This document shows, piece after piece, positions 1 through 7,451 of a stretch of 64,000 bases of DNA (the stretch's first letter is position 1; every line of letters starts with the position of its first letter). Source of the DNA: Exiguobacterium sp. BMC-KP (GTDB taxonomy: Bacteria; Bacillota; Bacilli; Exiguobacteriales; Exiguobacteriaceae). Both the position numbers and the translations under genes were made by a program. The stretch lies in NCBI RefSeq assembly GCF_001275385.1, contig NZ_LGIW01000015.1:558001-622000 (forward strand), written 5' to 3'. The notes beneath the pieces are model-generated. The model made no database searches. It was not told the origin of the DNA and worked only from the letters and a program-made list of their open reading frames with translations.

Positions 1-177
1 GATGACGGCAGCGACGACGGCGAGCGGCCAGCCGATCGTTCCTTGAGAGATCATGAATCCACCGTATGAGAGGACGATTTCGCTCGGTATGATTTCAATC
101 ATCAACCCGAGGGCGATGCCGAAATATCCGAGATCGGCAAGCGAAAGCAAGATTTGGTTGACGACTTGAGATAACAC
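1..177 (-). CDS. DedA family membrane protein, N-terminal part (cut by window edge)
   Basis: The reverse strand opens with GTG at 177, nine bases after AAGGAG (192-187). The 59 visible codons include the stretch GYFGIALGLMIEIIPSEIV, where the P-S-E motif is typical of the DedA/SNARE-associated membrane protein family. DedA proteins are polytopic inner-membrane proteins linked to membrane-lipid flipping and envelope homeostasis. The rest of the gene lies outside the window, so function beyond family is not claimed. Confidence 0.75.
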   Translation of the reverse strand, partial: MLSQVVNQILLSLADLGYFGIALGLMIEIIPSEIVLSYGGFMISQGTIGWPLAVVAAVI

Positions 178-260
178 GTAAGACAACTCCTTTGTATTCA
201 ATACATTCTTTTATTTTAGAGAACCAACGATGAAATGAAAAGCAAAAAATTGGAGACAAT

Positions 261-297
261 ATAAAAGACGGATTCGCTGTAACCGCGAATCCGTCTC
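261..297 (-). terminator. Intrinsic terminator of the antiporter gene
   Basis: An 11-bp perfect stem (GACGGATTCGC, 267-277, with its complement at 285-295) and a 7-base loop is followed on the minus strand by a U-rich run. It lies just after the stop of the antiporter gene. Confidence 0.85.
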
Positions 298-302
298 ACA
301 AT

Positions 303-1625
303 TTATAATACAACCGCAGCGATCGTACCAAAAATGAGGAGTGGGATGTTGTAATGAAGGAACGTCGGAATGACTGTTTCCCGCATGTGATCATGTTGAC
401 CATCTGCATTTAGACCACTTGTCGGTCCGAGTGTCGAGTCAGATGCCGGACTACCCGCGTCACCGAGTGCGCCGGATGTACCGATGATGGCGATCGTCGC
501 TTCTAAACTGAATCCGTATTGGATACAAAGTGGAACGAAGATTGCTGCAATGATTGGAACAGTTGAGAAACTTGAGCCGATCCCCATCGTGACGAGAAGA
601 CCAATCAAGAGCATGACGAATGCTGCAACGAGTTGGGAATCGCCCATCAACGACTTCGAGTTCTCGACGAGTGGCTCGATATCTCCCGTCTTACGCAAGA
701 CGTTTGAGAATCCATTTGCTGAAATCATGACGAAACCGATGAATGACATCATGCGCATACCGCGTGTTATGACGTCATCTGCTTCACTGAAGCGAACAAG
801 ACGAAGCAACAAAAAGAGGATGAGTCCTGTTGTCGCAGCAAGAATCATCGATTCCGTTTGCAGTTGGACGATCAAGGTCGCGATGACGACGATACCACTT
901 AAGACAAGTTTCGTTTTCGTGATGACCGGAATTTCATAATCGTCCGGGGCGATGTCACGCATCTCATACGTCCGTTCTTTTCGGTACGAATACAATCCGA
1001 TCAAGAGACCGACGACCATACCGAGTGCTGGAATCGCCATCGCTTCGATGACGGATGCTCCTGCTGTATCGAGACCATTTGCCTTCAGATTCTTCAGCAG
1101 AATCTGGTTGAGATAAATGTCTCCGAAACCAACGGGTAAGAACATGTACGGTGTTACAAGGCCAAATGTCATGATGATTGCAATCCGACGACGATCCATC
1201 TTCAACTGATTGAAGAGACCAAGAAGCGGCGGAATGATGATTGGAATGAACGCGATGTGAATCGGTAGAACGTTTTGTGAACTGATCGCAAGCAAGAGAA
1301 TCGCGAACAAGATGAATCCTTTTAATTTTTTGACGGAAGCGGCACTTGCGTTACCACGTGAACGCACAATCAACGCGTGCGCCAGAGCGTCCGGTAAGCC
1401 TGTTTTCGAAAGGGCGACGGCAAACGCACCGAGCATTGCGTAACTGAGGGCGATTTCTGCCCCGTCACCAAGACCATCGGAGAACGCTTTTGTTGTCTCA
1501 GTCAGGTCGAGACCACCGACGAGACCGCCGGCAAACGCACTGATGACCATCGCGACTACGATGTGGACGCGGAAGATCGCTAAAATAAATAGTAAAAAGA
1601 CGGCAAACAATACGGCGTTTATCAT
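303..1625 (-). CDS. Na+/H+ antiporter / amino-acid transporter of the NhaC-YuiF type
   Basis: 440 residues, almost wholly hydrophobic, with about 10-12 predicted membrane segments from residue 5 onward and short polar loops. The style (N-terminal GGLVGGLD, later FGDIYLNQI and a GDAGSPASDSTLGPTSGLNADGQHDHM segment near residues 385-415) matches the IT-superfamily group annotated as Na+/H+ antiporter family protein or YuiF-like histidine transporter. The substrate cannot be read from sequence. Start ATG at 1625; the upstream ribosome site is weak. The gene is monocistronic with its own terminator. The 310-base gap upstream (1626-1935) holds a short palindrome around 1652-1667 and the terminator of the next gene, but no further gene. 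Confidence 0.8.
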   Translation of the reverse strand: MINAVLFAVFLLFILAIFRVHIVVAMVISAFAGGLVGGLDLTETTKAFSDGLGDGAEIALSYAMLGAFAVALSKTGLPDALAHALIVRSRGNASAASVKKLKGFILFAILLLAISSQNVLPIHIAFIPIIIPPLLGLFNQLKMDRRRIAIIMTFGLVTPYMFLPVGFGDIYLNQILLKNLKANGLDTAGASVIEAMAIPALGMVVGLLIGLYSYRKERTYEMRDIAPDDYEIPVITKTKLVLSGIVVIATLIVQLQTESMILAATTGLILFLLLRLVRFSEADDVITRGMRMMSFIGFVMISANGFSNVLRKTGDIEPLVENSKSLMGDSQLVAAFVMLLIGLLVTMGIGSSFSTVPIIAAIFVPLCIQYGFSLEATIAIIGTSGALGDAGSPASDSTLGPTSGLNADGQHDHMRETVIPTFLHYNIPLLIFGTIAAVVL

Positions 1626-1827
1626 TCAGTAAAACCACACTTTCTTTTGTTATCACTGCACTATACTAAAGTATCTTACAGCCATGTTGGAACACTGTCA
1701 AGAGTAAAAGTCTGACCTCGTAATAAAGGGTTTCATGATACGCTTTCTAGCGTTCTGTAAGAGTCACCTTCTTTTATACCCTGAAGAATGAAATGAGAAG
1801 CGTTTCGATCACTGAAAATTGCTCATG

Positions 1828-1871
1828 TAAAAACGTGCCATCCTTCTCCGTTACGAGAAAAATGACACGTT
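1828..1871 (-). terminator. Probable terminator after the carbonic anhydrase gene
   Basis: Nested inverted repeat: AACGTG (1832-1837) pairs with CACGTT (1866-1871) and an inner TTCTC/GAGAA pair closes a six-base loop. On the minus strand it is followed by a run of T. It sits about 65 bases after the carbonic anhydrase stop. Confidence 0.5.
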
Positions 1872-1935
1872 GTCACCAAGCTGAGACCTATGAAGATATC
1901 TAAATCTGTTTGCGTTTCTTCTATAAGAGAGTGCT

Positions 1936-2487
1936 TTAGCAATCGACGACGTCGAGTTTACCAGTTCCCGGGTCGATGACGAGACCATGGACGTTCGTAC
2001 CAGGCGGCAATAACGGATGGTTCTTCACAAGGCTGACCGAGTGGGCAACGCTCTCTTGAACCGACGTGAAACCACGCAACCATTGATTTAAATCCACACC
2101 AGATACTTCGAGTGTATGAAGAATTTGTTGGTCGATCCCTCGATCCTTCATCTCGCTGATCATGTGTTTAGGATCAATCGTGCTCATGCCACAGTCATGG
2201 TGACCAATGACGACGACTTCTTCTGCCCCCAGTGCGTACAACGCGACGAGAATCGAGCGCATGACGGAGCCGAATGGGTGCGATAGGATAGCGCCGGCAT
2301 TTTTAATGATTTTTGCATCTCCGTTTTTCAGACCAAGGGCGTGAGGAAGAAGTTCCGTCAAACGGGCATCCATACACGTCAAGATGACGACCTTTTTGTC
2401 CGGGAATTTATCCGAAACGAATTGCTCATACTGTTTTTCAGCGACGAATCGCTCGTTGAAGGCTAGCATTTCCTGTACGACTGACAT
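1936..2487 (-). CDS. Beta-class carbonic anhydrase
   Basis: 183 residues, the size of the YtiB-like single-domain beta-carbonic anhydrases of Bacillus. It interconverts CO2 and bicarbonate in the cytoplasm with a zinc ion. The expected ligand set is visible: C38-M-D40-x-R42 (CMDAR), then H96-H-D-C99. The segment NAGAI near residues 63-67 and GTNVHGLVIDPGTGKL at the end are also family-typical. Start ATG at 2487 is preceded by AAAGGAGG. It is divergent from adhE, with about 330 bases of regulatory DNA between them. Confidence 0.93.
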   Translation of the reverse strand: MSVVQEMLAFNERFVAEKQYEQFVSDKFPDKKVVILTCMDARLTELLPHALGLKNGDAKIIKNAGAILSHPFGSVMRSILVALYALGAEEVVVIGHHDCGMSTIDPKHMISEMKDRGIDQQILHTLEVSGVDLNQWLRGFTSVQESVAHSVSLVKNHPLLPPGTNVHGLVIDPGTGKLDVVDC

Positions 2488-2578
2488 TCAAGTGTCCTCC
2501 TTTAGTGGTAGCTCTTAATATGTACCCCATATCAGAATACAAGATGATGAAACGGCTATCAAGTCAGGAAAATGCGAG

Positions 2579-2596
2579 GTGTGATAAATCGCACAC
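2579..2596. promoter_or_regulatory. Distal Rex/CRP-FNR-like inverted repeat upstream of adhE
   Basis: GTGTGATAAATCGCACAC is an 18-base imperfect palindrome of the type GTGTG-N8-CACAC. Its core TGTGA-N6-GCACA resembles the CRP/FNR consensus, and the 18-base span resembles Rex sites. It lies about 125 bases upstream of the presumed adhE transcription start. Confidence 0.45.
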
Positions 2597-2662
2597 GTCA
2601 TCGTACATGACGCTAAATGATGAAAAAGAAGAAGTGACAATAGATGTAAACGCTACCAATGG

Positions 2663-2678
2663 TGTGAGGGAATTCACA
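2663..2678. promoter_or_regulatory. Middle CRP/FNR-like palindrome upstream of adhE
   Basis: TGTGAGGGAATTCACA is a perfect TGTGA-N6-TCACA arrangement, the classical CRP/FNR-family operator. It ends nine bases before the candidate -35 hexamer. Confidence 0.5.
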
Positions 2679-2687
2679 GGATGGTCA

Positions 2688-2716
2688 TGCACAAAATAGG
2701 AAAAAGGGGTTATGAT
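2688..2716 (+). promoter_or_regulatory. Candidate sigma-A promoter of adhE
   Basis: TGCACA (2688-2693), a 17-base spacer and TATGAT (2711-2716). The -35 matches TTGACA at four of six positions. The predicted start near 2723 falls inside the Rex-like operator. Confidence 0.55.
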
Positions 2717-2720
2717 TGAT

Positions 2721-2738
2721 TTGTGAAGGAAAGCACAA
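2721..2738. promoter_or_regulatory. Rex-like operator at the adhE transcription start
   Basis: TTGTGAAGGAAAGCACAA has the Rex architecture TTGTG-N8-CACAA over 18 bases. Rex is the NADH/NAD+ sensing repressor that controls fermentation genes such as adhE in Bacillota. The site overlaps the predicted +1, an ideal position for repression. Confidence 0.65.
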
Positions 2739-2823
2739 ACTATTGAAAAACAGCTTGGCATTCCTAACATAATGGTTGGCAAATCAAACTCAGATTCGTT
2801 CCACGACAGGGAGGAAACCACTC

Positions 2824-5418
2824 ATGGCTGTGAAAGAAAAAACAAAATCGACGGCAACACCGATCGAGCAAGCAATCGGACAAATTGTTGAAAGAGGGCA
2901 ACTTGCGATACAGGAATTAATGACATTCGATCAAGAAACAATCGATACGATTGTTCGGGATATGGCACTTGCCGGACTGGAACGGCACGTCGAACTCGCG
3001 CGTCTCGCTACGGAAGAGACAGGACGCGGAGTTTTTGAAGATAAGATGATTAAAAACATGTTTGCGACAGAATACATCTATAACAGTCTACGTCACGAAA
3101 AAACAGTCGGGATTCTAGAAGAAGATGTCCAAAATGGCATCACATACATTGCTGAACCAGTCGGTGTCGTCTGTGGTGTCACACCCGTCACGAACCCAAC
3201 GTCAACGACGATGTTCAAAGCATTGATTGCGATTAAGACACGCAACCCGATCGTCTTCGCGTTCCATCCATCGGCACAACGGTGTTCCGTCGAAGCAGCG
3301 AAAACACTCCGCGACGCAGCCATCAAGGCAGGCGCACCAAAAGACTGCATTCAATGGGTCGAAGAACCATCACTTGAAGCAACGAAAGTCTTGATGAACC
3401 ATGAAAAAATCGCGATGGTCCTTGCGACAGGTGGAGCAGGAATGGTCAAATCAGCGTACTCAACGGGGAAACCAGCACTCGGTGTTGGACCAGGGAACGT
3501 TCCATGCTACATCGAACAATCTGCGAAAGTAAAACGGGCAGTCAGCGATCTCGTTCTCTCAAAAACGTTTGATAACGGGATGATTTGTGCGTCTGAGCAA
3601 GCCGTCATCGTCGACCAAGAGATTTATGCAACGGTCCGTGCGGAAATGGAAGCACTCGGTTGTTACTTCTGTACACCAGAAGAAAAACAACGCCTTGAAG
3701 CACTCGTCATCAAGACCGATACATGTGCCGTCAACGCGGACATTGTCGGTAAACCTGCGACATGGATTGCTGAAAAAGCCGGAATCAACGTTCCGGAAAC
3801 AACCGTCATGCTCGTCGCGGAACTCGAGCACGTCGGAGCAGCAGAACCACTGTCTCATGAAAAACTCAGTCCCGTCCTCGGTGCGTACCGTGTCGCTTCA
3901 ACTGAAGAAGCGTTCATGATTGCTGAACAGATGCTTGAAATCGGTGGTCTCGGTCATACAGCCGTCATTCATACGACGAACGATGATTTGATGACAGCGT
4001 TCGGACTCCGGATGAAAGCTTGCCGAATCCTCGTCAACAGTCCATCTGCTCATGGTGGGATTGGTGATCTGTATAACGAGTTGACACCATCACTGACACT
4101 TGGTTGCGGATCATACGGTAAAAACTCTGTTTCTGAGAACGTAACGGCGAAACACTTACTCAACGTCAAAAAGGTGGCGAAACGACGCGTGAACATGCAA
4201 TGGTTCAAGGTGCCTGAAAAAATCTATTTCGAAAAGAACTCTGTTCAGTACTTGCAGTCGATGACTGATGTCTCACGCGTCATGATCGTCACTGATCCAA
4301 CAATGGTGCAATTCGGATATGCCGATAAAGTAATTCAAAACTTGCCACAGTCCGTCAGTTACCGGATCTTCGACCAAGTCGAACCAGATCCATCTGCGAC
4401 GACTGTTCAGACGGGTGCCCAAGCAATGCGTGACTTCAAACCCGACTTGATCATCGCCTTAGGTGGTGGTTCGGCGATGGATGCTGCGAAAGGAATGTGG
4501 CTCTTCTACGAACAACCGAACGAAACGTTCTCAAACTTGCGTCAAAAATTCCTTGATATCCGTAAGCGTGCCTATAAATTCCCGACACTCGGTCGTCAAG
4601 CGAAGTTCGTCGCGATTCCGACGACGTCTGGTACGGGTTCAGAAGTGACACCGTTCACCGTCATCACGGATAAAGAGAAAAACGTCAAATACCCGATTGC
4701 TGACTATGCGTTGACACCAGACGTCGCAATCGTTGATCCAGAATTCGTCATGACGGTACCTGCTTCAATTACAGCTGATACCGGAATGGATGTCTTGACG
4801 CATGCAACAGAAGCATACGTCTCAGTTCTTGCGAACGACTACACGGATGGATTAGCGCTGAAAGCAATCAAGATGATCTTCGAGTACTTGCCACGAGCAT
4901 ATGCTAACGGGTCCGACGCCGAAGCACGCGAAAAAGTGCACAATGCGTCAACGATGGCAGGGATGGCATTCGCGAACGCGTTCCTTGGAATCAACCACTC
5001 GATCGCGCACAAAATCGGTGGGGAGTTCCACACACCACACGGACGGACGAACGCGATCCTGATGCCACACGTCATTCGCTATAACGCGTCACGTCCAACG
5101 AAACTAGCAGCATTCCCGAAATACGAATCGTTCGTCGCTGATGAACGGTATGCGGACATCGCTCGCTACCTCGGTCTTCCGGCAGCAACGACGGAACAAG
5201 GGGTCGAATCCCTCATCCAAGCCATTGCTGATCTTGGACAACGTCTCAACATCAAGATGTCATTTAAGGCGCAAGGCATTCAAAAAGCAGACTTCGAGTC
5301 AAAACTCGACAAGATGGCAGTCGATGCTTTCGAAGATCAATGTACGACAGCAAATCCAAAGATGCCGCTTGTCGCTGAGTTACGGACAATCATGGAACAA
5401 GCGTACGAAGGTATCTAA
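2824..5418 (+). CDS. adhE: Bifunctional acetaldehyde-CoA / alcohol dehydrogenase AdhE
   Basis: 864 residues from ATG 2824, placed nine bases after AGGGAGG (2808-2814); the reading frame is open 16 codons further upstream but without a ribosome site. Residues 1-440 are the CoA-acylating aldehyde dehydrogenase, with GPGNVP and the catalytic cysteine C255 in NGMICASEQ. Residues 460-864 are the iron-dependent alcohol dehydrogenase, with GGGSAMDAAK for cofactor binding and the metal-binding GMDVLTHATEA, NHSIAHK and FHTPHGR segments. The enzyme reduces acetyl-CoA to ethanol through acetaldehyde, regenerating two NAD+ in anaerobic metabolism; it normally assembles into spirosomes. Rex/FNR-like sites upstream indicate redox control. 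Confidence 0.97.
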   Translation: MAVKEKTKSTATPIEQAIGQIVERGQLAIQELMTFDQETIDTIVRDMALAGLERHVELARLATEETGRGVFEDKMIKNMFATEYIYNSLRHEKTVGILEEDVQNGITYIAEPVGVVCGVTPVTNPTSTTMFKALIAIKTRNPIVFAFHPSAQRCSVEAAKTLRDAAIKAGAPKDCIQWVEEPSLEATKVLMNHEKIAMVLATGGAGMVKSAYSTGKPALGVGPGNVPCYIEQSAKVKRAVSDLVLSKTFDNGMICASEQAVIVDQEIYATVRAEMEALGCYFCTPEEKQRLEALVIKTDTCAVNADIVGKPATWIAEKAGINVPETTVMLVAELEHVGAAEPLSHEKLSPVLGAYRVASTEEAFMIAEQMLEIGGLGHTAVIHTTNDDLMTAFGLRMKACRILVNSPSAHGGIGDLYNELTPSLTLGCGSYGKNSVSENVTAKHLLNVKKVAKRRVNMQWFKVPEKIYFEKNSVQYLQSMTDVSRVMIVTDPTMVQFGYADKVIQNLPQSVSYRIFDQVEPDPSATTVQTGAQAMRDFKPDLIIALGGGSAMDAAKGMWLFYEQPNETFSNLRQKFLDIRKRAYKFPTLGRQAKFVAIPTTSGTGSEVTPFTVITDKEKNVKYPIADYALTPDVAIVDPEFVMTVPASITADTGMDVLTHATEAYVSVLANDYTDGLALKAIKMIFEYLPRAYANGSDAEAREKVHNASTMAGMAFANAFLGINHSIAHKIGGEFHTPHGRTNAILMPHVIRYNASRPTKLAAFPKYESFVADERYADIARYLGLPAATTEQGVESLIQAIADLGQRLNIKMSFKAQGIQKADFESKLDKMAVDAFEDQCTTANPKMPLVAELRTIMEQAYEGI

Positions 5419-5449
5419 TAGAGAAAAATACCATGGCACCAGATCGTTC

Positions 5450-5484
5450 AACCGGCTTCTCACTTTGAGAGGTCGGTTTTTATT
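5450..5484 (+). terminator. Terminator of adhE
   Basis: AACCGGCTTCTC (5450-5461) pairs with GAGAGGTCGGTT (5467-5478) around a five-base loop and is followed by a T run. Confidence 0.85.
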
Positions 5485-5607
5485 ATGGAAATCAGTGGAG
5501 ACAGTCAGAGAAATGGTGGGATATAATGGCTGTTGAATGAATTTGATGTTTTTGGTTTCGCTGAAGCAGGAATATTCAAACATCAGACATAAAAAGGAGG
5601 AACTAGG

Positions 5608-7008
5608 ATGGAGTCAAGGCAAGAAAGGAAACAAAGACGGTTTTCCGTCTGGGATGTCCTGTTTGGCGTCCTCATCGGTCTCATCTTTTTCGGTGTCATC
5701 TATAGCGCGATGACATTTTTGACTTCACAGATTACTTCGTCCTCAGACTATCAAGATCTGGTAATGCAGATGCAACAGGCAGACGTCTCATGGAATGATA
5801 CAGATATCACGGTTTCACTCATGCTCTTGTTCGTCGGTGGACTGTCGATCACGATGCCGAGTGCAGTCCGGGAAGGGATCATCAATCAGGTGCTCGATGC
5901 GAGTTCTGCCGGTGACGTCTTGTCATTGTTCGGAATCGACTTGAAGCAGGTTCTTGCACCACTTACGTTTGATGTCTCTTACGGCACGTTACTTTATTCC
6001 GTTTTTGGAATTGGTTTGACCGTCTTGCTATTTTTAGTGTTACGGATTAAAGCAAGTCGTCTCGGTTGGACGATTCGCTCGGTCAGTTTCTTTTTAACGG
6101 TCGGTATCATTTGGTTTGTACTTACCGGTCGAGGAAATGATGTACCGTTCCTTGCGCTACAAGATGGCTACGCGATGAGTGGAATCTTACCACTCCTCGT
6201 CGTCAGTCTACTTGGTTGGATGGCGTTCTTCCCGCAGAAGTTATCCGGTTTAACGGCAGCCGGACGCGCCAGCTTGCTGATCTTGATGTTTGCGAGCACA
6301 CTGCAACTCGTCTTTACGGTACAGGATGAAGCGGAGTATGACGGAGATTCTTCACTACGGACAGCATTGACTGTCGCGAGTCTGAACGCCGGAAGTGGTG
6401 GGATGTACGACTGGATCCACGGTGGTCAAGTCGTCTATCAAGCAGACGTCCTTGGAGCAAACGTAGAAGTTCCTGTCTCGATGTTGAATGGGGAAACATC
6501 GACGGATCAGCTCAATGACTCGATTCAAAAAGTCGTCGACGGGATTGATACGGACCGGGTGACGGAACAGTTGTTGACGCTCCTCGGTGGAGAACGCCCT
6601 GACTTGTCAGCGACACAATTGAAGCTCGACCCTGTTGATTACGGTGTCGCACGGCAGACGATCCAAGCGATCGATGCGGAATCAGCTGGAACGACGGCAC
6701 CAAACGTCTCAAGTGAGAGTGCGTACTGGGTGTTGTTGCTCGTGTCGTTTGCGATCTACTTCGTTTGTAGTATTCGAAGCTTCAAGTCGATTATCGATCC
6801 GTTCATCTTTGCGATCGCGATTGGTGTCATTAGCTTCATCGTCAGTCAAGCTTCATATGTTCAATTCGCGATGAAGTGGCGCAGTGACGTCTTATTCGAA
6901 TTCGCTCAACAGACAGCAGGATGGACGGTACTTTACGCCGCAGGACTTGCGTTACTTGCTGGTATTCTCGGTTATGTCGTCCGTCGGAAACCGGAGAAAA
7001 CGGTGTAA
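5608..7008 (+). CDS. Polytopic membrane protein of unknown function
   Basis: 466 residues; ATG 5608 follows AAAAGGAGGAACTAGG. I do not recognise the family. The N-terminal 20 residues are basic and polar (MESRQERKQRRF), then a membrane helix at about 20-45, more helices around 125-150, 155-175, 188-207 and 218-238, a large hydrophilic segment at roughly 240-370, and three further helices in the last 95 residues. The hydrophilic middle is rich in D, S, T and Q and carries no cysteine, which would suit an extracytoplasmic domain. It stands alone between two terminators. Confidence 0.65.
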   Translation: MESRQERKQRRFSVWDVLFGVLIGLIFFGVIYSAMTFLTSQITSSSDYQDLVMQMQQADVSWNDTDITVSLMLLFVGGLSITMPSAVREGIINQVLDASSAGDVLSLFGIDLKQVLAPLTFDVSYGTLLYSVFGIGLTVLLFLVLRIKASRLGWTIRSVSFFLTVGIIWFVLTGRGNDVPFLALQDGYAMSGILPLLVVSLLGWMAFFPQKLSGLTAAGRASLLILMFASTLQLVFTVQDEAEYDGDSSLRTALTVASLNAGSGGMYDWIHGGQVVYQADVLGANVEVPVSMLNGETSTDQLNDSIQKVVDGIDTDRVTEQLLTLLGGERPDLSATQLKLDPVDYGVARQTIQAIDAESAGTTAPNVSSESAYWVLLLVSFAIYFVCSIRSFKSIIDPFIFAIAIGVISFIVSQASYVQFAMKWRSDVLFEFAQQTAGWTVLYAAGLALLAGILGYVVRRKPEKTV

Positions 7009-7128
7009 GGGAACATGGAGTAGCGAAAATTCTGTGCCATGAATCCAGACGATGAACGTTGCTCTCATTCTCGCTTTCCACAAGCGGATGATAAGTAGCG
7101 GAATCACCGGGTCTTACCTGATCCTGAC

Positions 7129-7154
7129 GAAAGCGAAGAGCGTGCTTTCTTTTT
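7129..7154 (+). terminator. Weak terminator after the membrane protein gene
   Basis: GAAAGC (7129-7134) and GCTTTC (7144-7149) form a six-base stem with a nine-base loop followed by a T run interrupted by C. Confidence 0.4.
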
Positions 7155-7196
7155 CTGTAGGAGTCGAGAATGAACAGATACATTCTACATTAATTA

Positions 7197-7243
7197 AAAC
7201 GATACTTTTGCAGGACTAGATCCTGAAAAAGTATCGTTTTTTT
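7197..7243 (+). terminator. Strong intrinsic terminator
   Basis: AAAACGATACTTTT pairs with AAAAGTATCGTTTT, and GCAGGA / TCCTG extend the stem; seven T residues follow. The 208-base stretch from 7244 to the next start contains three TGTAAA hexamers (7263, 7298, 7318), a TATAAT (7394-7399) without a good -35, and no gene. Confidence 0.85.
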
Positions 7244-7451
7244 GTATGAATCATAATAACGATGTAAAACACCTTTTTTTACCATTAACACATGAATTGT
7301 AAAGGGAAAATCAACAATGTAAAGCCAGTATTTGGAATTAGTTAAGTAGGTTAAATAAGACGGATGTCCGACCTATTTGAAAGGACTATTAGCTATAATC
7401 GAACCATGCTAAATTAATGAAGCAGTCAAAACATCCTGGGGGGAAAACCAT

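Noticed and set aside
484-939. 151-codon plus-strand open frame
   Set aside because: Lies wholly antisense to the antiporter gene; the translation has no protein-like pattern.
1786-1806. cre-like sequence TGAGAAGCGTTTCGATC in the antiporter/carbonic anhydrase gap
   Set aside because: The distance between TG and CG is one base too long for the cre consensus.
6842-7183. 113-codon minus-strand open frame after the membrane protein gene
   Set aside because: Half of it is antisense to the end of the membrane protein gene, no ribosome site, unlikely composition.
7263-7323. Three TGTAAA hexamers and TTAACA upstream of the secreted nucleotidase gene, as a PhoP box
   Set aside because: Spacings of 35 and 20 bases do not fit the 11-base period of PhoP direct repeats, and the arms are on mixed strands.
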